Positions 12,453-24,700 of a stretch of DNA of 64,000 nt are shown here, one piece after another. Where the stretch lies: the NCBI RefSeq assembly GCF_024679245.1, contig NC_090178.1:25573203-25637202 (forward strand), given 5' to 3'. The translations under genes and the position numbers were made by a program. The notes under the pieces are model-generated. The model searched no databases. It had not been told where the DNA came from and saw nothing but the letters and a program-made list of their open reading frames with translations. This DNA is from Pseudorasbora parva (Eukaryota > Chordata > Actinopteri > Cypriniformes > Gobionidae). Within the stretch, counting starts at the first letter, position 1; each line of letters opens with the position of its first letter.

Positions 12453-12813
12453 TAATTTTGTATATTGCAGATGTGCAAATGATCTAAAAATATATATCTT
12501 CCAGATGAAAACGTGCGTGTGGGCTTTTGTCGATCAATTTAACATTTTAATGACATGATATACCAGTTTATTCGAGAAATAAATCTAATCTCAATATTTG
12601 CTGATAAAATCTCCCAGATGTAGATAATTCAAACACTATATTCTGACAGATGAGGAAAGGTGTGAAATACATTACATACAGTGAGGAAAATAAGTATTTG
12701 AACACCCTGCTATTTTGCAAGTTTTCCCACTAAGAAATCATGGAGGGGTCTGAAATTGTCATTGGTGATTGTCCAGTGTGAGAGACATAATCTAAAAAAA
12801 AATCTCGAAATCA

Positions 12814-13966
12814 GGCCATCCTTAAAAATATTTTGGTTTGCAGTAACAGTAAAAATTTTTTAAAAAAGGGTCGGTAGGTAGGTCTATATTTTTGTTTTCA
12901 AATTTTAATACAAAAAAAAAAATGTACATTTTTGGTGATGGTGATTACGTAGGTATGAATTTAAACAAATGTGATATGATGTGTTGAAAGATATGACGCT
13001 GTGAGACGTGCGCGCGCTGCGCACAGAGACAGATCTTCTCTTACTGCAGAGGGTTGTCATTCGCGTCTTCTGGCGAATATACTGAGTGATGATGGCGAAA
13101 ATGACTGGTCATACGGCAGCACTCGCATGCATTGAACACAGTTTACAAATATAGACCGTTTTGCCCATGTTTTCTTTTATTATCGCTGTTGTAGTGCACG
13201 TGTATCCATCGACAGAACTTTACATAAAGCATTATTTTTCACGTTACAACCAGTGCCGCCGCTCCCACCACGCGCTGGGGTCGAGCAGAACACACGCTAC
13301 CCATAGCAACGCGTTATGACAACGATATTTCAGACTGACAGAGACAAGATAAACGGCTTTTCCGCCATTTGTTACTGTTTAGTACACGTTGTTATATTAA
13401 TTATAATTCAAAATCTGTTTTATTCGCCACAATATAGTAATGATAAATGTTGAGAGCGGCACTTTTGATTCATTTTCAAAAAGGGCAAGGGCTCAAACTA
13501 AGCCCTCCCTTCTGCAGTGCTCTTGCCCGGTGTGTGTAACGTGTCCATGGTCCTGACTCCTGTCACACGGCGAAATCTCCGACAGGGCTTTAACAGTCTA
13601 ACGTTACAGTGAATGAGAGTATGAGCCGAAACGAACGCACGTGCAGGCCATAGTGTGACATCCGTTAACCATAGTGTAAACATAGATGACGTCACGGGTT
13701 TTTCTATAAACGAAAGAACGTAGCCTTCGTTTGTATGGCCCAGGCAATTTATACATTTATAATACTTACTAAAATATAATTCATATTATTTTATTACTGT
13801 TGTATTAGTTGTTTGAAAAGTAAAAAAAGAAATTGGTCGGTTTAAAGCCAATTTACAACCGGCAAGTCGGTCGGACTAAAAGGAAAAAAAAATAAAAAAT
13901 TGAGTCGGCCCTAAATTGACAGGATCGGTCGGGTTACGGCAAACAAGAATATTTTTAAGGATGGCC
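12814..13966. mobile_element. Element with GGCCATCC inverted ends inserted in the Tc1 copy
   Basis: Both ends carry GGCCATCCTTAAAAATATT as an exact 19-bp inverted repeat (12814-12832 and 13948-13966), continuing imperfectly as TTTGCNGTAAC. The insertion is flanked by TCA on both sides (12811-12813 and 13967-13969), consistent with a 3-bp target duplication. The 1153-bp interior is non-coding, with cargo shared with 5679-5972. The superfamily is not clear to me; a 3-bp target would fit PIF/Harbinger or CMC types. Confidence 0.75.
12998..13248. repeat. Dispersed block also present at 5679-5972
   Basis: Same ordered matches as listed for the 5.7-kb copy; here it lies entirely inside the GGCCATCC element. 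Confidence 0.75.
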
Positions 13967-14455
13967 TCACAATGTATGATTTTTTTAACGATTTATTTGT
14001 ATGATACAGCTGCACATTATTTGAACACCTGAGAAAATCAATGTTAATATTTGGTACAGTAGCCTTTGTTTGCAATTACAGAGGTCAAACGTTTCTTGTA
14101 GTTTTTCACCAGGTTTGCACACACTGCTGGAGGGATTTTGGCCCACTTCTCCACAGATTTTCTCTAGATCAGTCAGGTTTCTGGCCTGTCGCTGAGAAAC
14201 ACTGAGAAACAAACAAAGGTTTGAGCTCCCTCCAAAGATTCTCTATTGGGTTTAGGTCTGGAGACTGGCTAGGCCACGCCATAACCTTGATATACTTCTT
14301 ACAGAGCCACTCCTTGGTTATCCTGGCTGTGTTTCAGGTTTATTGTCATGTTGGAAGACCCAGCCTCGACCCATCTTCAATGCTCTAACTGAAGGAAGGA
14401 GGTTGATCCCCAAAATCTTGTTATACATGGCCCCGGTCATCCTCTTCTTAATGTC

Positions 14456-15702
14456 CCATGTGCAGAAATTGTTCTTGTTTGATTAATACATTTTGTGGGA
14501 GGGTGACTTGTAATTTGTTTTTGTATATTGGTGTGTGTGTGTGGGGTGTCTATTCTTTCTCTGTTTTTGAGTGCTGTAGGAGTTTAGCAGATACCTATAC
14601 ACATGCTATACAAGGGTCTAGATTGGCATGCATGGAATGCTGGTTTCTTGCGCACCACTGTAATGCTCGCTGTGGCAGAGCCATGTGTGCTGGGGTTCAG
14701 CTTGTGTGCACGTGCAGTTCTGGGTGTGTTCTTCTGATAGACGTGTTTTGATAACCGTTTCAGTTCCTCAAACCGGCAGCTCACGATTCTCCGGTTATTA
14801 AACAGATTTGTCCTCTGTGTTGAAGCGGAGCACAATCAAAACAAACCAGTGCTGATGATGACTGGGTCCAATTCATCAAGCAGGTCTGGCGGTTAGTGTC
14901 TGGAACTCGCTGAACAGATTTCCTGCAGAGCCCCCTGTACCGTTTCTCATATGGTTGGCAGCTTTGCCATCATTATTGTGCAGACTCTAGGGTCAAATGC
15001 ATTTTTTATTTTCTTCTGAAATTTTATTTATAGACAAACCTGTATCTGAGACTGTACAGAAAGATCCTACCACTACTAGCCATCCTGAGATTGCAGTGTA
15101 TTAAAATCTTTTGTGCGCAGCTGCGCACATATAAAAGTAGTTTTTTAAGAATTTATTTATCTGAAAATTCTTTATCATTTTGTTGCTTCTAAAATGGGGC
15201 ATACCATTATAGTTATACATTATGAAAGTATGTTCATCCCACCAAACTATTATTTGAGGACTATCAATTCCCATGCATCAAGTGTCACCATTTGAATCCT
15301 TCCTCTGTCCCTGCTTATAAGTATGAAGTGGCAGCTGTACTTGTATTGAAGATGCTCCTTCTGATGAGTTTTGCAATGTTATCTGAAAAGACGGCATCAG
15401 ACTCTCATTGTTCTACCGGTTGCTGCTTGTCTGTAATCCTAAATTAAGTGGATAATTCGCTCTCTGCATGGGGTATGGGAGAAGCCATGGCTACACAACA
15501 TGTGTCCTCCTTGAACCCACCCTTGCCCTGCCTCCCCCATGGCTCGGCTGTTGTTTAGTATTGTGTGAGCTGCTTAAAAGAGTTTTGTACTTGAAGTGCG
15601 TCGTCCTGTTTACAGACAGCTAATGGTACTTCACTTCACCCAGCTGCTTCTAACTGATTCTGGCTTTGAGTTTTACTAAAATAAAATAAAAATACAATGT
15701 TT
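14456..15702. other. Non-coding interval with an 18-bp palindrome
   Basis: No gene. The only notable item is TGTGCGCAGCTGCGCACA (15112-15129), a perfect palindrome followed at once by TATAAAAG. Confidence 0.5.
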
Positions 15703-15847
15703 TTATATTATATTATATGATATTATATGATATTATATGATATTATATGATATTATATGATATTATATTATATTATATTATATTATATTATATTATATTA
15801 TATTATATTATATTATATTATATTATATTATATTATATTATATTATA
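15703..15847. repeat. TATTATATGA / TATTA tandem array
   Basis: About six 10-bp units TATTATATGA followed by repeated TATTA units; one substitution separates the two blocks, showing serial expansion of two variants. Confidence 0.93.
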
Positions 15848-17360
15848 ATTTTATTTATAGTAATGCACCGAAATAAAAATTCTAGGCACTTGGCTATAAA
15901 AACTTATAATATATAAATAGTTTGAATTTAATGGATCTGAAATGAAATGTCACAAATCAATAGAATAATCAAAGTTTTATTAACAGTTACATGGCAAAAC
16001 ATAAAATATTTTTAACAATAAATATAAGTAATAATATAATAATAATAATAAATAATATTATTCTTCTAAGATATTTAAGTTATTATTCTTATTATTCTAA
16101 GTTTTATGTTCCATCAAATGAAATTGTTTTTATTTATTTAGTTTTTATCTTGAGGTTTTTGACAAATGTTACGTATTGTAACTTTCGTGTCTATTACTGA
16201 TAATCATTTAGGTTCATGTGTTTTATATTTATTTCATTTAATATTCGTTACATTTTTAAATTATTTGTATTTTTATTTAATCACACTTAATGTTTTTTTA
16301 TTTTATTTATTATTTTCATTTAAAATCTATTCATTGCTCTACTTATTTTATACTTTATATTAGATTTTAAGGTTATGCTTTGTTTGCTTTTTTTGTGGTA
16401 ATTGTCTTCAGTTTCTTTTCTTTTTTTACATAAGACTAATGTGTGATTTGGGTTCTTGAGTTTTGTTTGGGGCAATTTGAAGCCTTTTGTACTAGTGTGC
16501 CTAATGTAGGCTGTGGATGCTGCTTTTTGTGTGGAGCGAGTTCTGCTCTTTGTGCGGCTGAGGCCTTTGTGACCTGATCATGTTCAGAGGTGCTTGGCTC
16601 TCCTCCGGCTCTCTGCCTGGCCACTGCACCACAAAGCTCAGGGCTGCCAAGCACCAGCACTCTTTCATGCCCTTTCAGCTCAGAAAAAAACAATCTGAAT
16701 TTGAATTTGAAACGTTTTGACAGAGAAAGATGGAGAGGAGGGGCTGAGGGAAAGATAGAGAAGGTTACCAGGAGAGAATGGGATGAGAGGGAAGGAGCAG
16801 CAAGTGAGAGAGAGAGAGAGGGAGTGTAAAAGAGAAAGGGCAGTTTTGTCCCATGAGATTACAATGCAGTGACCGTGAAAGTGCTTAAATAAACAGTGTG
16901 TGAGAGAGAAAGAGCCAGAGGAGGAGAGACGGGCACTGGGAAATGGAGACGAGCGAGAGGGAGGGAGGGAAGGAAGAGAGAGAGAGAGCGAAACAGAAAA
17001 TTGTTGACAAGGAAAGGAAGAGCGTCTAGTGAGTGGGGGAGGGAGGGAAGTGGAGGGTGAAGGAAGGGACGACAGAACTTTATTAAAAAGCTACAAATTC
17101 CACAAACAAGAGAACGAGTGCGAGAGATAAGAGGACCAGTGAAGACGGATCCCTCCTCCACTTCAGGATGATAATGCCTCACGTCTTCTGTGCCAGGCTC
17201 TCTGGGTTGGTAATAGAAAAAGAAGAAAAGATGGAGCTTGGCATCTTTGACACTGTGTCCTAAATGAGACGTGATGTTATAAAGCCATTTAAAGGTTCCA
17301 TCTTTTCCAAATCGAATTTTTGTACCGACTAGCTAAAAAACATCCCGCAATGTGAAACAT
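15848..17360. other. AT-rich then purine-rich non-coding sequence
   Basis: 15850-16440 is very AT-rich. 16690-17060 is strongly purine-biased (gagaga, ggaggg) on the + strand, which produces spurious open frames. No recognisable gene. Confidence 0.5.
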
Positions 17361-17587
17361 AGGCCTAGTTTCACATGGCTTAGATTAAGCCAGGATTAGG
17401 ATTTAGTTCAATTAGGACATTTAAATAGCTTTTATAAACATTCCTTAGTAAAGAACATTATTGGTGTGCATCTTTTGTATATATTTGTACATATTTTACA
17501 GTATTTCAGTGCATGTGGCTTTCAGTTAAAACTGTTCAAACATGCATTTTAGTCTGGGATTAGCTTAAACCTTGTCTGTGGAACCGG
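17361..17587. mobile_element. Short inverted-end element (MITE-like)
   Basis: Left CCTAGTTTCACATGGCTTAG and TTAAGCCAGGATTAGG; right CAGTTAAAACTG, TTTTAGTCTGGGATTAGC, TTAAACCTTGTCTGTGGAAC are mutually inverse. About 227 bp, no coding capacity. A common cyprinid family. Confidence 0.7.
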
Positions 17588-17815
17588 GTGTGTGCGTGTA
17601 TGTGTGTGCTTGTTTTTGTGAAATATCAGGACACAAATGTGTATAATGACATGGGTAATGACACTGGTATTACATGGAGAGGGTGAAATATGAAGACATT
17701 CCCCGTGTCCCCATTTTTTAAAAGGCTTATAAAGGGGGATAGAAAATACGGTTTGTAAGGTATAAAAACCATTATGCCTATGGGATGTCTCCACATTTCA
17801 CAAAAACAAACGTGT
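17588..17815. repeat. GT-linked repeat related to 7.2-7.9 kb
   Basis: Contains gtgtgtgcgtgta, ggacacaaa, acatgggta, gggatagaaaatacggtttgta and ccattatgcctatggga, in the order found at 7190-7475. A diverged copy of the same repeat. Confidence 0.6.
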
Positions 17816-18914
17816 GCGCGCATATTTTTTAGAACTTTAAAACTGAAAGGCTGTTTTTATTTTCAGTTTTAGAAAAAAATAAATGTATTCATTGTTTCTT
17901 TCACAAAGTTTATTCAGTTTCAACTTATCCACAAGTAGCTACAAGTTGCAGTCTTTACACTCTGAAAGTTGTGCAATTTACAGTAGTATGACAGTACGAT
18001 ATACCATAATTGACTATTCGCAAAGACCCGCCCCCTTTAGTTACTGTTTGCTATGTCTGAAAAGCCACGCTTCCACCTCACACGTGTTCTCACCCAGTGA
18101 AAAACACATTACAGAGCAAAGAGGATACTGACACCGCACTGACAGACAGGACAGAGGAGGTTACTTTTAATATGAAACAATGTCTCAACCCTAAAATTTT
18201 GACATTTTTGAAAGAAATGTAAACAATAAATACTTTTTTGTAGCTTTTTATATTTTTATTTTTTGTAGTTTTGTAGCTCTTTAATGTGTGGTGGCAGGTC
18301 GCTGTAGCGCCTCATGCCGAGTTCACGCTGACCAACAGGTTTTGCAAAACAGCGGCAAATGGGCAAAATCGGCGGCAAATTGGTGCTTGTGCACGTGACT
18401 GACAATCACTAAGTGTGAATGCTCAGACGCAATCAGAGAGAATTGCAGACGAGTCGCTGACGCCCGCGAGATATGTGGCATGTCGGCGATTCAAAGTCCT
18501 GCTGTGTGAAATGTGTTCTGACTGAAAATTACATAGACGATGACCGAAAGCCAATGAGAGCGTGAGATACAGGGCAGCGGGAGGTTCATGGAGGAGTTAT
18601 AGACCAGAATATCAGTATTTTAATAAATATATTTAGAATTCTATCAAATAGAAACAAAGCCCAAACATTGCAAGTCCAGCCTTAGCAGCAGCACATTACA
18701 AAATTATTTATTTACCTCAAACTCAATCCTTGCTCCCTCTCTGTCTCTCCAACAATTTTCTCCGCCATAATCTTTTTCTTTTTCTCCAGAAATCAACGCA
18801 TCGACAATTTGGAGCACAAACTTTCTGCAGTTTATCATTTTTATAACAATTCCAAGTCTCATGCGAGAACAGAACTTCGGTCTGACGCACGTGTGACCTT
18901 GCGTAGTTTACTCG
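17816..18914. other. Non-coding interval
   Basis: 18300-18600 contains wording such as gccgagttcacgctgacc and cggcaaa repeats seen in fish repeats, but ends could not be found. No gene seen. Confidence 0.4.
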
Positions 18915-19034
18915 TGAGAGAGAGACAGAGAGAGAGACAGAGAGAGAGACAGAGAGAGAGACAGAGAGAGAGACAGAGAGAGAGACAGAGAGAGAGACAG
19001 AGAGAGAGACAGAGAGAGAGACAGAGAGAGAGAC
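18915..19034. repeat. 12-bp tandem array (AGAGAGAGACAG)n
   Basis: About ten perfect 12-bp units, purine-rich on the + strand. It yields open frames in several registers because the unit is a multiple of three without stops; these are not genes. Confidence 0.95.
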
Positions 19035-20821
19035 AGTTGTCAAGGTTTTTTTTCTTCTTTTCTTTTTCTCGTGTGAACACCTCTGTCGCTAATCCATGGG
19101 TCAGTGTGAATACAGCAGTGACTGGATGCTACACTAGATAGTCATGCAGTGTGAAGAGAGCGGTGATTCGTCTGAACTACTCTGTAAAAAAGTTACATTG
19201 AAGTTCATTGAAATTAAAAAGTTGAGTTAATACAAATTAACATTTTTGAGAAATTACTTCACCCTTTATTTAAATGGTAATAAAAGATTTTGTTAGCATA
19301 TTTGCGTAATTGTTTTATTTGTAATAATGCAGTAAAACATGCCAAATTTTCATGATTTATCAATATTTTTAATTTATGTGGTTCAGATACAATAATATTT
19401 TGAGTTTCTATTTATTAAACCAATTTCCTTCATTGTATGAACTCAATTTTTTTATTCAATAAACTCTTATTGAATTCTTTCTAGTTAATTTATAGTATCA
19501 AATAAACATGAATGAACTTAAGAATGAATGTTGTTTCAACCACGGAAATACGTCAGTACACGCGTTAATCTACAAACTCTCTTGACTGCTTTGTCGGTCA
19601 AAAATGGCAGATTCGGCGGATGGCAGATTATGATTGGTCAGATTGCCTGTCAATCAAACTGCTAGCGAAGGGCGATTTCCACTTTAACTCATCCACTAAC
19701 AACCACTGAGACTTTCACATTTATTTGAAGCAGGAAAGACAATTAATGCCCAGAGACAGAGCTCAATGTTCCTGTATGCAAGTGCACATGAGAGATTGAA
19801 GGACTCCATTTTTACAGATTCTAAAGGAAATATGATATGAGTGTTATTTACTTGTGCCTAAGCTATTTGCCAGGGCTTTGCTATGTGGTTGCTATGGTGT
19901 TCTGAGAGGTTGCTAGGGTGTGGATAGGATGATTGCTAATGACATGTCAAAAGAACCCATCAACTTTCTTGATATTCTGGTCCGTTCCCTCCATCAATGT
20001 CAGTTAAGAAAACTAGCAGTCATGAAGAAGCAGGAAGAAGAGGAATAAAAAGCTGGAAAAGTAAGAAACAAGTTAGTTGTTGCTTTACAGGTGGACCGCT
20101 AGTGTGTAAATAGACCGGCATTAGAAAGAGAGAGAGCAAGAGAGGGACGTGTGCAGGAAAGAGGCAGAAAGAGGCAAGAGTTCCTAGCCTATCAAAACTG
20201 TGACCCACTTTCGCAATGATGGATGCCCAAAGCCAGCTCAGATTTATCGTTATTGCTTATTTGCTTAGCAGGCGCCCTTTTCAGTGAGGAGCGAGGTTGA
20301 ACACTGGAGCATGTAACTCCGGTGGCTGCTTGCCCTAACCCACTTACTGACGACAGCTGGGCCTGCAGACCAAAGAGGGGCTTGTGCGCCGCAGACCACT
20401 ACAGCTGCCACAACGGCAGACACCTGTCTCTGAATGCACTTTACTTTGTGTGCGCGCTTTCCTTTCTTAATTCCTTACGTCATCTTTCCAGACCCTTTAA
20501 AGACCCCCCTCCCACCTAGGAAAGGCACTGCCTGCTGTACAGTAGCTAAAGGAGGAAATTGTATTTAAAGCAAGGCAAAAAAGGGTTTTAAAACAGCCAG
20601 GACCATCATTAGTGTGAGGTTTGGAAGTGGCGATGGAGGAAAGGGTGGGGCGCACAGGGCCTGGCGTAGCTCCCGGCTCCAGATTGGCTGACTCCCAGAC
20701 CACTGCACCTCTGGCCTTACATACCCCCTGACACCCACATGCACAGATTCACATATGTTCATGTGCCCAAACCCATTATAATGAATATATGACCCCTTAC
20801 TAGTAATATAAAAATATAAAT
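19035..20821. other. Non-coding interval
   Basis: 19872-19925 has the ggttgctatggtgttctg / ggttgctagggtg motif, a common fish minisatellite-like word. 20200-20720 is less AT-rich but shows no exon with family features. Confidence 0.45.
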
Positions 20822-21060
20822 ATAGGGCCCTGTGATTTCTGTGATGCAGAAAATGCATACAGCATACATCTCTGGCAAAAAAAAAGCGACAAAAAATTAC
20901 ACAACAAGTCACAAAATTTGTCAACATTTGTGTGATTACCACCGCGTTTGATGACAAAATTGTAGTAAATCATAAAAAACAGAATCCAGAAAAATTCTGA
21001 CTGAACACAGAATTTAATTGGCCGCAATTATTGATTACAATGTCTGTGACGGTCCACACA
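20822..21060. mobile_element. Partial DNA element, GGGCCCTGTGATTTCTG end
   Basis: TAGGGCCCTGTGATTTCTGT followed by repeated 'cagaatccagaaaaattctg' type sequence is typical of a fish hAT-like family. Only one terminus is identified. Confidence 0.4.
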
Positions 21061-21516
21061 CTGTGCCGTAATTTTGGTATCAGGAGGTTCTGCGGACGTC
21101 CGTGCACACTACCCATGTACAGCCATCATTTTTGTGTCCGTGTAGATTGTGCTCATATAACAGCACGTGTGCGAGTGAATTGAACACTTGAAAACGAACA
21201 CGTCTTTCTGCACTCGCGGCCAAAGGAGTGTACTTTGAAAGGCTTGCACGCTCAATTTTGCACAAGATGGAACCGAATGCAGAAAATTAAGTATCCGGGT
21301 TCACCCAAAAATACATTTGTCGATATTTACGCACACTTTGTCATTCCACACCTATTTGGAATTTTATTTATTTTTTGTCTGTTGTTGTTTTTTGGACATG
21401 CAAGTCAATGGGATCAATTTTATCTTATCCTCAGACATTAAGCCCATGGACTTCCTAAAATGAATTCACTAAATGTCTTTTGAACATGGCACACTAAAGT
21501 GGAACAGGCTATTCTC

Positions 21517-21782
21517 ACAAAAATGCATATAAATAGTACGAGTGTGCAATGTCGTGGAATGTATACGCCAAAACACATTTTGGCGTGTCTATGGCGCGCT
21601 GTTTTTCGCGTGCATATGATACGCATTTTATGGCGTATTATACATACGAACCCACCACCCTAAACCTACCCAAGCGCGTGTCATATATACGCCATAAAGA
21701 GCGTGTCATATGCACGCGAAAAACAGCGTATACATTCCACGACATTGCACACTCGTACTATTTATACGCATTTATGTGTGAT
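21517..21782. repeat. Long near-perfect palindrome (foldback element)
   Basis: Left arm from CACAAAAATGCATATAAATA and GTACGAGTGTGCAATGTCGT at 21518 to about 21650 pairs with the right arm ending TATTTATACGCATTTATGTG at about 21779. The arms are almost identical over more than 100 bp apart from a 28-bp extra segment (aaaacacattttggcg...) in the left arm. The centre is a short 'aacccaccaccctaaacctaccc' loop. No coding capacity; MITE or foldback type. Confidence 0.9.
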
Positions 21783-24700
21783 CGGGTTGAGTGGAAACGC
21801 TTTCATGAACGCAAAAGTCTAAATCTGATTCGCGGACTACAGTCAGTCTGCCATCCAGCAAACAACTGCCATTTTTTCAAGTTCTGGGACAAAGAAGAAG
21901 AAGCAACTAAACACTGTCGGGTTTCACTGTCGGGTGGACACACCTTGCTGCTTTTCTGGAAAAATTTTATATAATATAATATAATATCATTTAATATAAT
22001 ATAATATAATAACATTTTTATGTATATTTTATATTATTTTGTACTTAAACAACAGCGCTGTCAAAGTTGATATTGTGGCTTTATATATGGTCGGACACTT
22101 GCATTTGTCATTTATATTAACATTTAGCCAAAATCAAGCTCAAAAGAGTTATGAGGTATTTGACCAGCAAATGTCAGTCGTCTGTGTTTTGTCTGTCATT
22201 TAAGTTATTGTTTAAGTCCGTCATTACAATTTACAGATTATAAAGTTTGCTGTAGCTATGTAAGCACTTAATGTTTTTCTCTCATTTGGCCAAAATCTCA
22301 TTTTATAAAACATGATGTGCAACGCACACTGTTTAAGGCCGTATTGGCTAACTCGACGACAAATGCTAAACTAAGACACACTTCTCTGCTCACAAATGAA
22401 CAAAAAATATGCCTTTATAGGAAGGAAAACACTACTTATTCAAAGAACCAGTTCCTACTTGCAAACAAGCAGAGACTGTCCAAACCTCATGCGGCACTTC
22501 ATTCATTAGACAGGGGGAGTTATGACGTTTGACTGACCGTTTGAGCATCCAATGGAGTTAAGAGGTTTAGTCACAAGCTCTTTGTAATACTTTGCGAAAC
22601 GCACAGACAGTAAAGAGTGACCAATACTAATGATTTATTTTAAAATGTAATATGGCGATACAAAGTTTCTGCCTGACATTGAATTCTTTTTCTTTTTGTA
22701 TGCATTAAACTGTTTTGTCTGAGACATTTGATTTTAAATGTAAAAAAAGAAATAAAAATACTTTACATATTTTCTGAACTTGGCTGACATTTTAGATTCC
22801 AAAGTGATTTCATTTTAACAGTTGAGTGTCTTCTCACATCTATAATGGAAGATTAGGAGAAGTACTTCACTAAGAAGGGGAAAAAAATTGAAGTACAGAG
22901 ATTCTGTCAAAGCAGGCCGGTCTGTTATTTTTTAATTTAATTTTATTTAATTTTATTTTACACACCCCTGAACATGACCAAATGTGAATGTTCTCTCTTC
23001 ATGTCCCAGTCCTTATGTCATCAGGCAAACGTATGACTACATGTGACTAGGACCCGTTGACTTTCATTACAACCCAGAATGGTTCAAAATAAGATTTGTG
23101 TGTGTGTTCTTCACAAGAAAATCTGTCAAACTGGTTTGAAGTGACATGAAGGATCATCGTTTCAGGTGAACTATCCCTATAATTTGTGCACTTTAACAAA
23201 TTATTTTCTCTAATTGAGGGTTTATTGTGTGTATTGCTTTATAATGAAGAAAATGAATCCTTTTTCTCTTTCTTTTTTTGCTCTTGGGGTTTCTTTCACA
23301 GCCTAAAGTAGGTACTAAGTTTCTTTCATGGTATTAAATGGGCGAAAAAGCCTATAAAAGAGCCTTTAAATGCTTTGGGTTATTCACTGAAAAGCTATTA
23401 TTTTATGTAGGTATTAGCTTTATCTCTACTCAGCAAGAAAACCAGCCAGTGTCCACTTCAATAGTAGAGCATCAGCACAGAGGTTCGCATCGAGGCTGAG
23501 AAGGCCATTTGCAATCTTCCTCTTTCAGATCCTGACTTATGCACGCACATACACACACAAACACACACACACACACACACACACCATGCTAAAGTCATCC
23601 CCTCCTGTTCTTTGTAGTACTGTGGGTCCTGCTGACTCTTGGTGAAAGGGGCGCTGTGCTAACAGGCAGAAAATAGACCCGGCTCTCTGTTTGAGCTCAG
23701 GCCTCAAGAGCCCGGGGCCGCACCGTTGCCCAGTGATAAACGCATTTGAAAACAGGGGGCACACAAAGTCTTCCGGTGCCTGGCTAAATGCTAAACACCC
23801 CCCTCATTCATGCACATACACACGGCGCATTCCTTTTTAGAACGCCTTTACAAACCTATCTCCAGCAGCTCTGCTGAAGAGCAGCCAACCCTCCTGCCCC
23901 AAGCGAGCCTGAGCTTCTCTATGCACAGAAACGGCTTTTCACACGCGTTACACCGCTGCATGGTGATTATGGGAGCATGTAGGTCACTCTTAAGCATCTG
24001 CTCGTAATGCATTAGCTTGAATGGATGAACGAACAAGCCTAATGAATGAATTAATGAATTGAATTAAGGAACAATGGGTCTCATTTGCTAGCCATGCATA
24101 CGCGTGTGTTTGAGCGTGAAACCCGTAAGCGAACGTTTTCAGGCAGAAATCAGAATTCAAGCTGGGAAACATTTCTAAATTTAAATCGTTTCAGAAATTA
24201 TTCAAAATTTACTCATGATGCCCTCAGAAATATGATTGTATGGCCTCCTTCCTAAAATATAAAAAAAAAATGTATGCATAAAGAATTGTTTATATGCATG
24301 GTTTTCAAATGTAGTATTTATCTTCAGCACAATGACAAAATAAATGCAAAAGCAAATTATTGTAATATTGTGTGTGGATAATTTAATAAATATTATTAAA
24401 ATTATTGATGCAGAATAAAATGATTGGATTTGGTCTCAAAATAATAGTGATTTTTTTTTTTTCAACCATTCTTAACTTAATACAGTAACAGACTAATATA
24501 AAAATGCATTGTAAAATTGTAAAAATGCATGTTTCTATTCTAAATTCCCTGTGGACCTCCAGCACCCTGCAGTTGTTTATTCATATTTGTCTATCTTATT
24601 GTTTTTTGCTTTATCATCATATTTTATTTTGATTATTATTTCTCATTATAATTGTGATTTATTTACATGAGCACTGATCTTTTAACAGACAGACCCACAT

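Larger units (their letters stand above)
12679..14455 (-). mobile_element. Second Tc1-like transposon, minus strand, split by an insertion
   Basis: CAGTGAGGAAAATAAGTATT at 12679, preceded by TA, is a Tc1-type inverted end. The element reads into its transposase from the 3' side: on the minus strand 14300-14230 encodes [15 protein letters not shown] with the catalytic glutamate, and further upstream QHDN with the second aspartate, then frameshifts. Downstream wording (gaggtcaaacgtttcttgtag) continues the C-terminus and 3' untranslated part. The 5' half is missing beyond 14455. At 12813 the element is interrupted by a separate 1.15-kb insertion and resumes at 13967. Confidence 0.85.

Noticed and set aside
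16436..16693. 85-codon minus-strand frame with balanced composition
   Set aside because: No similarity to any family I know, no splice or promoter support.
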